A stretch of 64,000 bases of DNA from JACKEQ01 sp041389565 (GCA_041389565.1 JAWKRP010000035.1:1-64000), one strand, 5' to 3'. Positions 27,228 to 36,446 are shown, counted from the stretch's first letter. The notes: generated from the sequence alone by a model not told the origin. Numbers and translations: made by a program.

Positions 27228-29951
27228 TCAGGACTCGAGCGGGACCATCTCGAACTGGAGGCGCGTATCGCCGATCTGGATGACCGATCCGATCGGGAGC
27301 GGCATGGTGTCGGAGATGCGGCTGCCGTCGACCATCGTTCCCTTCGTGCTGCCGGCGTCTTCGATCGCGAACTGCCCGTTCCCGAGCATCCGCACGCGGC
27401 AGTGCCGACGGGAGACGCCGCCGTCGAAGATCAGCTGGATGTCGCTGTCGGGGGCGCGCCCGATCACCATGTCGCGATCGACGATCCACCGCTGCTCCTG
27501 CAGGGTGCCCGCCTCGTAGATGATCTGCGGCACGCGCTCGGGCTCGGGCTCGGGCTCGGGCTCCGGATCGACGGGACGCTCCTCACCGCGCTTCAGCAGC
27601 GTGGACGCGATGCGGAGGTCGGCGCGGTTCAGCCAGTCGTCGGTGGGGAACGGCGGCACCTGACCGATGTCGACGCCGAGCTCCTCCGCTTCGCGCTGGA
27701 TGCGGGCGACGCGCTCCACGCGCTCCTGCTTCTTGCGTTCCCGCTCCTCGCGCCGCTCGTTGCGTCGGCGGGCGAGGAACTCCTCGAGCTTGGCTTCGGT
27801 CTGCGCGACCCAGGCGTCGGTGGGCGTGTCGGGAACCCGACCGAGCGGGACCCCCACGCGCTCGGCCTTCTCGACGATGGCCGCGACGCGCTGGGCGCGG
27901 TCTTGATCCGCGGAGTCGCGCGCGGCGGCCGGTGCAGCAGGCGAGGGCTCGGCGGCGGGCGCGGGACGCTCTTCGGTCTGGAGGTCGGCCGCGGCCGCGA
28001 AGGACGGGAGCTCGCCGCGCTTCGCCTGCACTTCCTGGAGCTTGGCGGCCATCTTGTCGAGCCAGCTCTGCGAAGGCTTCTCGGGCACCTTCTTCACGCG
28101 CACCTTGAGCTGCTCGGCGAGCGCCATGAGGGAGTCGAGCCGGGCGGCGCGCTCCTGCTCCTCGAGCTCCTTCTCGCGCCGACGCTCGACGAGGTCGGCG
28201 ACGCGGGCTTCGAGCACGCCCACCCAGTCCTCTTCGAGCTCCTCGGGGAGGTTGTCGACGCGGATCTGCCACTGCTCGGCGAGCGCGATCACGGCGGCGA
28301 AGCGCTCCTCGAGGGTCGGCATGGGCGGGATGTCGTCGACCGGGGCCTCCGGCTCGGGCTCCCACACGTCGCCCGGCAGCTCCGGGATCTCGTCGATGGC
28401 GCTGTCGTCGGCGTAGCCCGGCAGGTCGTCGGGCTCGTCGTCGTCGGGTTCGTCGTCGCCGGGCAGCTCGCCGGAGTCGAAGGCGATGGGCCCGTCGTCG
28501 TCGTCGTCGTCGTGATCGACGTACGGATCGGTCTTGTGCAGGGGACGCTCGGCCGCACGGCCTCGCGAGCCCGACGCCCCGAGCACGGTGGGGTCGTCGT
28601 CTTCGTCTTCCTGCCACGCCGCCTCGAGGGGCTCGAGCGGCTGGAAGCCCGCCGGCCGGTCGGTGCCCGGGACGGTCGTGGCCTCGGCAGGGGCGTCGTC
28701 CAGGGGGTCGTCGTAGTCTTCGATCGCACCCGCCTCGAGCGGCTCGTAGTCCTCGATCGCGCCCGCTTCGAGCGGCTCGGGGGCTTCGGGGGCCGGGACC
28801 GCTTCGAGCGGCTCCTCGTAGTCTTCGATCGCGCCCGCCTCGAGCGGCTCGTAGTCCTCGATCGCACCCGCCTCGAGCGGCTCGTAGTCCTCGATCGCGC
28901 CCGCTTCGAGCGGCTCGTCGTCGACCGGGCCCGCCTCCAGCGGCTCGTCGTCGACCGGACCTGCCTCCAGCGGCTCGTCGTAGTCTTCGATGGCGCCGGC
29001 CTCGAGGGTGTGGACCTCGGGATCGTCGAACGGCGCGGGGGCGGCCTCCAGCAGCTCCTCTTCGGCGGGAGCGGCCTCCAGCAGCTCTTCTTCGGCGGGG
29101 GCGGCCTCCAGCAGCTCCTCTTCGGCGGGAGCGGCCTCGAGCACGTCGCTCACCGGACCCGGTTCCTCGGCGACCGACTGGGCGGTGAGCGGAGGAAGGT
29201 CGTCGAGATCCCCGAAGTCCTGCGGGAACGCCGGCATGCCTGCAGAGGCTCCGGCGGGGACCTGGACGGGGGGCAGCACGAACTCGTTGTCGTTGTCGTC
29301 GGAGAACGTGTAGTCGGACTCGATGGGTACGTCCGGAGCGCGCTCGTCGCGGGGCGCTTCGGGCTCCGGCTCAGGCTCGGGCTCGGTCTCGATGGGGTCG
29401 AGCGCGGAGTGCAGCGGCAGCGGGCCGTCGTCGTGGGCCTCTCCGCGCATCCGGGCCGCGACGGCCTGCGTCCAGTCGATCGCCGCCATCTCGAGCTTCT
29501 CGTGGATGAACAGCAGGCGACCGCGGAGGCAGCGCGTGACGCTCGCGCGATCCCACGGACCGTCTTCGAGGCCCTGTACGAGCGACCAGGTGACCCCGCC
29601 GCCCGCGACGAACCCGCGCACGTAGTGGTCGACCATGCGCAGCCGCGCCGCGTAGTCGCGCCGGAGCTCCGGCCACAGCTCGGGATCGCCGTTCCAGGTG
29701 GCCTCGAGCCCCTCGAGGGTGTGGGCGAGGAAGGTCTCCACCATCTCGGAGATGTGTCGCGCGAACTCGCGCCCGAGCTCTTCCACCCGGGCGCGCTCCG
29801 CCCGTGACTCCGCGATCCCGAACTCGGCGATGTCCGAGGAGAGCGCGTCGATCTGGCGCAGGACCTCCATGCCCAGGACCGACATGTCGTCGACGACCTG
29901 ATCCTGGATGACCTGCACAGCCGCATCCAATCCGTCTACCGGTCTGCTCAC
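27228..29951 (-). CDS. Large acidic repeat protein with C-terminal FHA domain
   Basis: The 907-aa cytoplasmic protein has a helical N-terminal region (1-200), an acidic Pro-rich part with imperfect repeats of APAEEELLEA and EPLEAGAIEDY (about 270-425), then four related helical repeats (about 540-790, each with a Trp in a D-W or S-W context, such as LPEELEEDWVGVLEARV). It ends in an FHA domain (about 800-907) with VIGRAPDSDIQL, GGVSRRHCRV and IEDAGSTKGTMVDG. FHA domains bind phosphothreonine, so it is a likely partner of the Ser/Thr kinases in this genome. No enzyme domain is seen. The large repeat region suggests a scaffold. Confidence 0.8.
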   Translation of the reverse strand: MSRPVDGLDAAVQVIQDQVVDDMSVLGMEVLRQIDALSSDIAEFGIAESRAERARVEELGREFARHISEMVETFLAHTLEGLEATWNGDPELWPELRRDYAARLRMVDHYVRGFVAGGGVTWSLVQGLEDGPWDRASVTRCLRGRLLFIHEKLEMAAIDWTQAVAARMRGEAHDDGPLPLHSALDPIETEPEPEPEPEAPRDERAPDVPIESDYTFSDDNDNEFVLPPVQVPAGASAGMPAFPQDFGDLDDLPPLTAQSVAEEPGPVSDVLEAAPAEEELLEAAPAEEELLEAAPAEEELLEAAPAPFDDPEVHTLEAGAIEDYDEPLEAGPVDDEPLEAGPVDDEPLEAGAIEDYEPLEAGAIEDYEPLEAGAIEDYEEPLEAVPAPEAPEPLEAGAIEDYEPLEAGAIEDYDDPLDDAPAEATTVPGTDRPAGFQPLEPLEAAWQEDEDDDPTVLGASGSRGRAAERPLHKTDPYVDHDDDDDDGPIAFDSGELPGDDEPDDDEPDDLPGYADDSAIDEIPELPGDVWEPEPEAPVDDIPPMPTLEERFAAVIALAEQWQIRVDNLPEELEEDWVGVLEARVADLVERRREKELEEQERAARLDSLMALAEQLKVRVKKVPEKPSQSWLDKMAAKLQEVQAKRGELPSFAAAADLQTEERPAPAAEPSPAAPAAARDSADQDRAQRVAAIVEKAERVGVPLGRVPDTPTDAWVAQTEAKLEEFLARRRNERREERERKKQERVERVARIQREAEELGVDIGQVPPFPTDDWLNRADLRIASTLLKRGEERPVDPEPEPEPEPERVPQIIYEAGTLQEQRWIVDRDMVIGRAPDSDIQLIFDGGVSRRHCRVRMLGNGQFAIEDAGSTKGTMVDGSRISDTMPLPIGSVIQIGDTRLQFEMVPLES
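28720..29145 (-). repeat. Tandem coding repeats in the FHA protein gene
   Basis: Two neighbouring sets of 30- to 33-base coding repeats are present. One (about 28730-29000) encodes variants of EPLEAGAIEDY or EPLEAGPVDD. The other (about 29036-29140) encodes APAEEELLEA four times. Copies are nearly identical at DNA level, so recent unit duplication is likely. Confidence 0.8.
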
Positions 29952-30151
29952 TTCTCCCCCGTGAGGGGAAGGATGCTACCGCAGCGGCCCCGTCAACCCA
30001 ACGGATTCCTGTGGTCGCACGGACGCGCGCAGCCGGCAGGCGGCCCGCCCGCGGGTCTCGACCGCGACGCGATCGCCGTCCGACCCGGGCTCGCGCGAGC
30101 GGATCGCGGACGCGCCGCGCGCCCCGGCGTGCACCGGCCTGCGCTCCACGG

Positions 30152-30181
30152 TTGTCAGTGAAAACGATTTTCAAGTAGACT
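30152..30181 (+). promoter_or_regulatory. Promoter of the heme-uptake operon
   Basis: TTGTCA (30152-30157) and TAGACT (30176-30181) are 18 bases apart and match sigma-70 -35 and -10 elements at five and four of six positions. The predicted start of transcription lies about 20 bases before the receptor ATG at 30209. The spacer is filled by a Fur-like palindrome, the usual arrangement for iron repression. Confidence 0.6.
30159..30173 (+). promoter_or_regulatory. Fur-like box in the heme-operon promoter
   Basis: TGAAAACGATTTTCA is a 7-1-7 inverted repeat (TGAAAAC, G, ATTTTCA) with one asymmetric position and resembles the Fur consensus TGATAATnATTATCA. It lies exactly between the -35 and -10 elements, so iron-loaded Fur would block RNA polymerase. 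Its AT-rich sequence stands out from the GC-rich surroundings. Binding by Fur itself is an inference. Confidence 0.65.
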
Positions 30182-30208
30182 GCGATCCGCCCGCGGATCG
30201 ATGCGCCG

Positions 30209-32146
30209 ATGCTTGTCCTCACCCTTGCCAGCCTCGCTCTCGCTCAACAGAGCGACGCGACCGACGACGACGACGACGTCGAGGTCGTGGTGGTCACGGC
30301 CTCCCGCTCTCCGGCGGCCCTCGGGGAAGCCCCCGTCGCGGTCGAGGTGATCACCCGCGAGGAGATCGAGGCCACGGGATCCGAGTCGCTCGCGGAGCTG
30401 CTCGAGGAGCAGCCCGGCCTGCAGATCGAAGACACCGTCGTGGGCCAGTCCATCCGGATGCAGGGGATGAACGCCGAGCACACGCTGATCCTGGTCGACG
30501 GCCAGCGCGTGCTGGGCCGGAAGGACGGCGTGATCGATCTCTCGCGCTTCCCGATGGACGACATCGAGCGCATCGAGATCGTGAAGGGCCCGAGCTCGTC
30601 GCTCTATGGATCGGACGCGATGGGCGGCGTCGTGCACATCATCACGAAGCGGGGCTCCGAGGGCCGCGACGTCGGTCTCCACGTGCGGTACGGCACGCTC
30701 CAGCGGCTCGATGCCACGGCCGACGTGAAGGCGGGCACCGAGACCGTGAAGCACAAGGTCGACCTCGGCTGGCACAGCTCCGACGCGTGGGACCTCGACG
30801 AGAGCGATGTCGCGACGACCTCGAGCGCGTTCCAGCAGGGCGACTTCGCGTACGGCGCCACGGTGACGCCCGACCCCGATGTCCAGCTCGACTTCACCGT
30901 CTCGTACATGCAGCGGCGCCTGGAAGGCGTCTCGGCGACCGAGACCGGCGCCGTGTTCGACAACCGCTCCATCGTGGAGGACTCCCGCGCGGCGCTCGGC
31001 GGGTGGTGGACGGCCGGGCCGAAGACCAAGCTCACCGTGCGGGTGTCGGGCTCGTTCTTCCGGAACCAGGCTCTGGCCGACCAGCGCGGCTCGGCGGCCC
31101 TCGACACCGTCCAGGTCGACACCGAGCGCCTGGCGGAGAGCACGATCCAGCTCGACCACGGGCTGTCCGCAGCGGGAGAGCACGTCGCGAGCCTCGGTGT
31201 GGACGGGCTCTACCAGGACATCACGAGCGATCGGCTCGGTCCCGGCAAGGGGGATCGGCAGCGCATCGCGGTGTTCGCACAGGACGTGTGGCGCATCGAG
31301 CTGGGGGCCTCCACGCTCACCGTCTCGCCCGGCATGCGCCTCGACGTCGACTCCCAGTTCGGCACCGCGCCCACGCCCCGCCTGGCACTGGCGCTCGCGA
31401 GCGGCGACCTCACGTTCCGCCTCTCGGCGGGCACCGGCTTTCGCGCACCCGACTTCCGCGAGCTGTACCTGCTGTTCGAGAACCCCGGGGTCGGGTACGT
31501 CGTGCAGGGGAACGAGGATCTCCGGGCCGAGCGGAGCCGGAACTTCAACGGCAGCGTCGAGTACGCGCCCACGAAGCGCATCGGCCTGTCGTTCCAGGCG
31601 TACCGCAACGACATCGCGGATCTCATCAACTTCGACATCGTCGACGCGCCGGTGGGGTCCAACCAGCTGTTCCAGTACCAGAACATCGATCGCGCCTACA
31701 CCCAGGGCTTCGACGTGCAGGCCCGCTGGCGCCCGCGCCCCTTCACCCTCGAGCTCGGATACGCGCTGGTCGACACCCTCGACAAGGACCTCCGGCAGCC
31801 CCTCGCCGGGCGCGTGCCCCACCGGGTGACGGGCGTTGCGGCGGTCGACCTGCCCCGCGACGTGTCCGTGCGGACCCAGTGGGGCTACTCGACGCGTCGC
31901 ACGCTGTACGCCGACCTCGATGGCGACGACGTGGCGGATCCGATCAAGGTGCCGGAGTGCGAGCCCGACGCCACGCTCTGCACCCTCGGCACGCTCACCC
32001 TCGACGCCCGCGCGGTCTGGAAGGGCGACCCCGTCGAGGTGTTCGCGGGCATCGACAACGTGTTCGACACCGGGCAGCAGACGCTCGCACCGACCGTTCC
32101 CAGGTTCGTGTACGCTGGCCTGAACATCCGCGGAAGGAAGCCATGA
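30209..32146 (+). CDS. TonB-dependent receptor, probable heme receptor (HmuR-like)
   Basis: The 645-aa outer-membrane receptor has a very short signal peptide (MLVLTLASLALA), a TonB-box-like EVVVVTA, and a plug with LAELLEEQPGLQIE, MNAEHTLILVDGQR, IERIEIVKGPSSSLYGSDA and GGVVHIITK. The barrel includes the FRAPDFRELYLLFENP and VVQGNEDLRAERSRNFN signatures of the heme/siderophore/cobalamin branch. The ATG is forced: an in-frame TAG lies at 30176 with no start codon between. Heme is the likely cargo because two HmuY-type lipoprotein genes follow in the same operon, the first by a four-base overlap, and a Fur-like box lies in the promoter. The two His residues normally used by heme receptors were not identified with certainty. 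Confidence 0.88.
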   Translation: MLVLTLASLALAQQSDATDDDDDVEVVVVTASRSPAALGEAPVAVEVITREEIEATGSESLAELLEEQPGLQIEDTVVGQSIRMQGMNAEHTLILVDGQRVLGRKDGVIDLSRFPMDDIERIEIVKGPSSSLYGSDAMGGVVHIITKRGSEGRDVGLHVRYGTLQRLDATADVKAGTETVKHKVDLGWHSSDAWDLDESDVATTSSAFQQGDFAYGATVTPDPDVQLDFTVSYMQRRLEGVSATETGAVFDNRSIVEDSRAALGGWWTAGPKTKLTVRVSGSFFRNQALADQRGSAALDTVQVDTERLAESTIQLDHGLSAAGEHVASLGVDGLYQDITSDRLGPGKGDRQRIAVFAQDVWRIELGASTLTVSPGMRLDVDSQFGTAPTPRLALALASGDLTFRLSAGTGFRAPDFRELYLLFENPGVGYVVQGNEDLRAERSRNFNGSVEYAPTKRIGLSFQAYRNDIADLINFDIVDAPVGSNQLFQYQNIDRAYTQGFDVQARWRPRPFTLELGYALVDTLDKDLRQPLAGRVPHRVTGVAAVDLPRDVSVRTQWGYSTRRTLYADLDGDDVADPIKVPECEPDATLCTLGTLTLDARAVWKGDPVEVFAGIDNVFDTGQQTLAPTVPRFVYAGLNIRGRKP

Positions 32147-32760
32147 AGCTCGTGCCGATCGTCGCGCTGCTCGCCGGATGTGCTCCCGACATCGCCAGCA
32201 TCCACACGTGGAACAACGGCGACTCCCGCGAGCCGGCCGTGATCGACACGTCCGACACGGGGCTGTTCGTGGTCGAGACCCGCGTCACCACCACTCCGGG
32301 GCCCGACGGCGTGATGCACACGGTGGTCGACGCCCAGGACGCCCTGCGGTGGGTCGGGGTCGACTTCGACGCCGGGGCCGCGGTCGGCCAGCTCGACTCC
32401 GAGCCCGGGTGGGACCTCAAGCTGATGCGATCCGACATCGCCCTGAACGGCGGGGTCAGCGGAACGGGCGGCGCAGAAGCGCTGTTCCTCGAAGGGCAGG
32501 CGCTCGAGGCCGTCACGACGGCACCCACCGAGGGCTACACCGTCGATCAGCCCGACGACGACGACGACAACGACAAGCCCGAGCTGGTGTTCGAGGTCTG
32601 GTTCGACTACGACGGCGCGACGCACATCCTGTCGCCGCACCCGGGCACGTTCGTGCTCCGGTCGACCGAAGGTCGCCACTACGCGATCGCCGTGCGCTCC
32701 TTCTACGACACCGCTGGCACCTCGGCCGTGCTCAGCCTCGACTGGAAGGAGCTGCTCTGA
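32143..32760 (+). CDS. HmuY-family heme-binding lipoprotein
   Basis: The 205-aa product has a lipoprotein signal (MKLVPIVALLAGC, Cys13). Its body follows the HmuY pattern: GWDLKLMRSDIALNGGVSG, then a loop region, GYTVDQP, and the closing strands GTFVLRSTEGRHYAIAVRSF and AVLSLDWKEL. HmuY proteins sit on the cell surface, take heme from host proteins and hand it to the TonB receptor. ATGA overlaps the receptor stop. Heme ligands (His or Met) were not assigned; a DDDDDND stretch near 143-149 is unusual. Confidence 0.75.
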   Translation: MKLVPIVALLAGCAPDIASIHTWNNGDSREPAVIDTSDTGLFVVETRVTTTPGPDGVMHTVVDAQDALRWVGVDFDAGAAVGQLDSEPGWDLKLMRSDIALNGGVSGTGGAEALFLEGQALEAVTTAPTEGYTVDQPDDDDDNDKPELVFEVWFDYDGATHILSPHPGTFVLRSTEGRHYAIAVRSFYDTAGTSAVLSLDWKELL

Positions 32761-32792
32761 TGCTCCCGGCCCACATCCCTCTGGAGGAGACC

Positions 32793-33548
32793 ATGTCCCA
32801 TCTACTGAAAGGCGTCGCGCTCGCCGCCCCGTTGTTGCTTCTCGGTTGCCCCGCCGACTCCACCGACACCGACACGGACGTCCCCAACGAGGCCGTGTGC
32901 ACCGAGCCGGAAGCCGTGGAGTGCTTCGACGACCTCCTCATCGACCTCTCGCTCCAGGACGAGGTGACCACCGCCCTGATCACCAACGACCAGCAGGGGC
33001 CCGACTGGGTCTCCGACGTCGACGCCACGGCGGGCGGCTTCGCGAACGCGGCCAACAACCCCTGGATCTACGCGAAGTTCACCGACGCCGGCCTCGAGCG
33101 CGTGGATGTCACGGACGAGGAGGCCCTCGAGTCGATGGAGTGGCACATCGCCGCCCGACGGTTCGTCATCCGCCTGAACGGCGGCAACAGCGGCCCGAGC
33201 TGCGTCTCGGCGGCCGCGTTCCCGAACGGCGACTACGACGCCCTCACCGCGGCGGACGCCGACGGCGCGACGTTCTTCGAGGACGACTACTACTCGTCGT
33301 CCTGCGTGCTCATCAACGACTCGAGCGGCCTCGAGGGCAGCCCGCAGGTCGCGCTGAGCCCGTGGTGGAGCTACCCCGGCTGCGTGGCGACGACCGACGT
33401 GCCGTTCCTCATCCAGCTCCCGGACGGGCGGATGGTGAAGTACCGGGTGCAGCGCTACTACGGCGCGCAGCAGAACGCGTGCAACACCAACGGCACGCCG
33501 GGCGGAGACTCCGGGCAGTTCCGGTGGGTGTGGAGCTTCGTGAACTAG
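32793..33548 (+). CDS. Second HmuY-family lipoprotein
   Basis: The 251-aa product has a lipoprotein signal (MSHLLKGVALAAPLLLLGC, Cys19), an Asp/Thr linker, and the HmuY-like core MEWHIAARRFVIRLNGGNSG followed by VPFLIQLPDGRMVKYRVQRY. It carries several extra cysteines (in SCVSAA, SSSCVLI, YPGCVAT, NACNTNG) that may form disulfides. GGAGGAGACC before ATG 32793 fixes the start over the in-frame ATG at 32760, which overlaps the previous stop. It is a divergent paralog of the preceding gene and may hold another tetrapyrrole or receive heme from it. Confidence 0.7.
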   Translation: MSHLLKGVALAAPLLLLGCPADSTDTDTDVPNEAVCTEPEAVECFDDLLIDLSLQDEVTTALITNDQQGPDWVSDVDATAGGFANAANNPWIYAKFTDAGLERVDVTDEEALESMEWHIAARRFVIRLNGGNSGPSCVSAAAFPNGDYDALTAADADGATFFEDDYYSSSCVLINDSSGLEGSPQVALSPWWSYPGCVATTDVPFLIQLPDGRMVKYRVQRYYGAQQNACNTNGTPGGDSGQFRWVWSFVN

Positions 33549-33552
33549 GCCC

Positions 33553-34920
33553 ATGACGCTCCTCCTCGCCCTCGCTCTCCCCGCCGAAGCCCGGCCGAAC
33601 ACGTCGGTCGGCTTCACGTCCACCGACGTCGTCGAGCTCTACGAAGCCCCCGGATCCGCGGTGCGCGTGCACTACAGCGTCGAGGGCCCGAGCCAGACGC
33701 GGATCGCGGACACCGACGGAGACGGCACGCCCGACTTCGTGGGCACGGCGGGAGAGGTCGGCGAGGCGTCGCTGGTCCTGTTCGAGACCCTGGGTCTGCA
33801 CCCCCTGCGTCCGGAGAGCGACTTCGGGCTCGATTCCGACGGCTCGGACGCCTCCGACATCTACATGATCGAGTTCCAGTCCGGTGCAGACGGCGCCTGG
33901 CGGTCCGAGGCCTGCGACGACGACGGCTGCGCGGGGTACCTCACGATCGACAACCGCTTCGACGGCTACCAGCCGGCGACGCTCGGGCTCGAGATCGTGG
34001 TCCCGCACGAGCTGTTCCACGGGATCCAGGCGAACTACGCGCCCGACTGGCCCGTGTGGGTGAGCGAGGGCACGGCCACGTGGTCGGAGCAGCAGTTCCT
34101 GCCCGACAACTACGACTTCCTGGGGTTCTCGGCCTACTACCTCGAGGACGTCGGGCGGCCCGTCGACCGTCCGCCGGGAGGGCCGGTGCCGGGCTTCGCG
34201 TACGGTACGGCGATCTTCTTCGACTTCCTCACCCTGCGCCACGACGCCGACCTCATGCACGAGATGCTGACGTTGATGGCGGTCGACCTGAAGGCCGACG
34301 AAGACGCCGACGTGATGCCCGCGATCGACGCCGCGCTGCAGGCGCGGAGCGACTCGCTCGAGGCCGCGTTCATCGACTTCGCCCGCTACAACCTCGCGAC
34401 CGGGAGCCGTGCGGGGCAGGTCGACAGCTACCCGTACGCCGAGCGCCTCACGAGCCCGGGCGCCGAGGAGCGTGGGAGCTTCCTCGACACCGATCCGCGC
34501 TACTTCCGGTACGCCACGGTCTACCTGCGCTTCGACCACGATGGCGGAGGGGCGTCCATCCAGTGGGAGGCCGATCATCCCGAGGTCCACCTCGAGCTGT
34601 TCCCCACCAACGGCGACGGCCAGATCCTGCCGTCGATCTGGGAGGGCACGATCGCGAGCGAGGCGCACGACTTCGGCGACCTCGCGGAAGGCACGTACTG
34701 GCTGCTCGGAACGGCGGCCCAGCCGATCGAGCAGTCGATCAACGCGCGCGTGTGCCTCGGTCCGACGGCCGACGTCGAAGCGTGCTTCGCGGCCGATCCC
34801 GGAGACACCGACACCGACGTCGAGCCGGAGGGCTGCGGGTGTGCGAGCGGCGGGCGCTCGGGAACGCTCGCTCTCGGTGTGCTGGCCCTGGCGCTCGTGC
34901 GGCGACGCGACCGCACCTGA
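33553..34920 (+). CDS. Exported zinc metalloprotease-like protein (MXAN_6640-like), MYXO-CTERM anchored
   Basis: The 455-aa product has a short signal peptide (about MTLLLALALPAEA) and a zinc site HELFH at 152-156, followed by WVSEGTATWSE, where Glu172 or Glu179 is a plausible third ligand. It resembles the MXAN_6640 putative metalloprotease family. The C-terminus is GDTDTDVEPEGCGCASGG, a hydrophobic stretch and RRRDRT, a MYXO-CTERM-like surface anchor. It starts four bases after the second HmuY gene and so belongs to the same heme operon; it may release heme from proteins. The substrate is unproven. Confidence 0.72.
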   Translation: MTLLLALALPAEARPNTSVGFTSTDVVELYEAPGSAVRVHYSVEGPSQTRIADTDGDGTPDFVGTAGEVGEASLVLFETLGLHPLRPESDFGLDSDGSDASDIYMIEFQSGADGAWRSEACDDDGCAGYLTIDNRFDGYQPATLGLEIVVPHELFHGIQANYAPDWPVWVSEGTATWSEQQFLPDNYDFLGFSAYYLEDVGRPVDRPPGGPVPGFAYGTAIFFDFLTLRHDADLMHEMLTLMAVDLKADEDADVMPAIDAALQARSDSLEAAFIDFARYNLATGSRAGQVDSYPYAERLTSPGAEERGSFLDTDPRYFRYATVYLRFDHDGGGASIQWEADHPEVHLELFPTNGDGQILPSIWEGTIASEAHDFGDLAEGTYWLLGTAAQPIEQSINARVCLGPTADVEACFAADPGDTDTDVEPEGCGCASGGRSGTLALGVLALALVRRRDRT

Positions 34921-34927
34921 CGCGCTC

Positions 34928-36370
34928 TCAGCGCCGGCGCGCGAGCCCGAGGAGCATCGGGAGCACCGCCAGACCGCCGACCGGCAGGGCTCCGAGCCAC
35001 GACGCCGGGACGGCCTGGCACCCACACGCGCGCCGCTCCTCGGCATCGCCCGTGTCGGCGGGGCCCTCGAGCGCGTCGAGGATCCGGCCGGGGTCGAGGT
35101 AGCCGTACCCGAACGACGGATCGTGCCCTTCGACCCCATTGACGGGGCGTGCCGTGTCGATGAGCAGCTGGGTGGCTTCGGCCGACGACATCCCGGGCTC
35201 GAGCGACAGGAGCCAGGCCGCAACCCCACTGGCGACGGGCGCCGCGGCAGAGGTGCCGCCGAACGTCGTGTTGAGCCCGCCTCCGGCGGCGAGCGACACG
35301 GTGGCGGAGGGGGCGGCGAGGTCGACGGTGGACCCGACGTTCGTGTAGTTCGTGGGGAACCCGTACCGGTCGGTGGCGCTGACGGTGAGCACCCCGGGGA
35401 TGCCCGTCATCTCGTCCGGGCGCAGCTGACGGTCGTCGTTGCCCGCCGCGAACACCACGACGGCCCCGAGGCCCCCGCGCGGCTCGACGAGGGCCCGCTC
35501 GATCACCTCACCCAGCGCGGCGGGAACGGCGATCGGCTCCGTGAAGCCCCAGCTGTTGTTGATGACCGCGGCGTCGGCGTCGATGGCGTGCTCGAACGAC
35601 GCGACGTCGGTGGACAGGCGGGACGTGGGCCCGAGCAGCCGGATCGGGATCATCGAGCACTCACTGCACAGCCCGACCAGATCGATCCCGTTGTTGGAGC
35701 GCGCGAGGATGATGCCGGCCGACGAGGTGCCGTGGTCTTCGCACAGGCCGGTCTGGCCCTCGGGACAGCCCTCTCCGTCGTCGGGACGCGGGTCGTCGTC
35801 GTCGTCGACGGCGTCGTACGGCTCGACCACCGAAGCGGCGAGATCGGGGTGACCGATGTCGATGCCCCCGTCGATGACCGCGACCCGGACCGTGGGGTCG
35901 CCGAGCGTGCGCTCCGCCATACGGTCGAAGGAGAGCAGCTCGAGGTACCACTGCGCGCCGAGGTCGGGATCGTCGAACTCGACGAACCGCGTGTGGTGCA
36001 GCTGGAGGTCGGGGAGCGCGCTCGACACCGCGGGGTCGCGTGCCCAGCGCACGGCGACGTCGAGGGCGTCTTCGTCGGGACCGGCCGGAACGCTCCACGA
36101 GCGCCGGGAGCGCCCGAGCGGGACGCCCTCGTCGGAGAGGCCCGGCGGGATCGCCGCTCCAGGACGCAGCGTGATCACGGCCGCCCCGTAGGCATCCATC
36201 TCGAGGAGCCCGCCTCGCTGGCGCATACGCACGCGGACGGCGCCGTGACCGAGCTCGGGCAGGGAGGCGACGCGCGTGGGTGGCGCGTCGGGATCGATGG
36301 CGAGCCACCCGCGGCGGTCCACGTCCTCCGGCTCCGCGTGGGCCAGGGCCAGCAACGACAACAGCGACAT
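34928..36370 (-). CDS. Subtilisin-family serine protease, MYXO-CTERM anchored
   Basis: The 480-aa product has a 12-residue signal peptide (MSLLSLLALAHA), an N-terminal part (13-155) like an inhibitor/prodomain, and an S8 catalytic domain with Asp167 (VAVIDGGID), His213 (EDHGTSSAG), an oxyanion Asn near 271 (NNSWG) and Ser374 (GGTSAAAP). The end is a MYXO-CTERM-like CGCQAVPASW, hydrophobic stretch and Arg-Arg-Arg. GGAGG lies five bases before ATG 36370. It is convergent with the metalloprotease gene (gap of seven bases) and divergent from the M1-M28 protease gene with a Fur-like dyad between them. It is predicted to be on the cell surface. Confidence 0.9.
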   Translation of the reverse strand: MSLLSLLALAHAEPEDVDRRGWLAIDPDAPPTRVASLPELGHGAVRVRMRQRGGLLEMDAYGAAVITLRPGAAIPPGLSDEGVPLGRSRRSWSVPAGPDEDALDVAVRWARDPAVSSALPDLQLHHTRFVEFDDPDLGAQWYLELLSFDRMAERTLGDPTVRVAVIDGGIDIGHPDLAASVVEPYDAVDDDDDPRPDDGEGCPEGQTGLCEDHGTSSAGIILARSNNGIDLVGLCSECSMIPIRLLGPTSRLSTDVASFEHAIDADAAVINNSWGFTEPIAVPAALGEVIERALVEPRGGLGAVVVFAAGNDDRQLRPDEMTGIPGVLTVSATDRYGFPTNYTNVGSTVDLAAPSATVSLAAGGGLNTTFGGTSAAAPVASGVAAWLLSLEPGMSSAEATQLLIDTARPVNGVEGHDPSFGYGYLDPGRILDALEGPADTGDAEERRACGCQAVPASWLGALPVGGLAVLPMLLGLARRR

Positions 36371-36431
36371 CGAACCTCCGCACCCCAGGATACCCCGGAG
36401 TCCGGCCGATGGGAGGCCGACGCCCCCCAAT

Positions 36432-36446
36432 TGAAATCCACTTTCA
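36432..36446 (+). promoter_or_regulatory. Fur-like dyad between two divergent protease genes
   Basis: TGAAATCCACTTTCA is an inverted repeat (TGAAA, five-base spacer, TTTCA). It resembles the Fur-like box at 30159-30173 and lies in the 123-base region between the subtilase and the M1-M28 protease genes. On the plus strand TTTCAT (36442) and TACAGT (36466) with 18 bases between would make a weak promoter overlapping the dyad. Iron control of both proteases is an inference. Confidence 0.45.
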
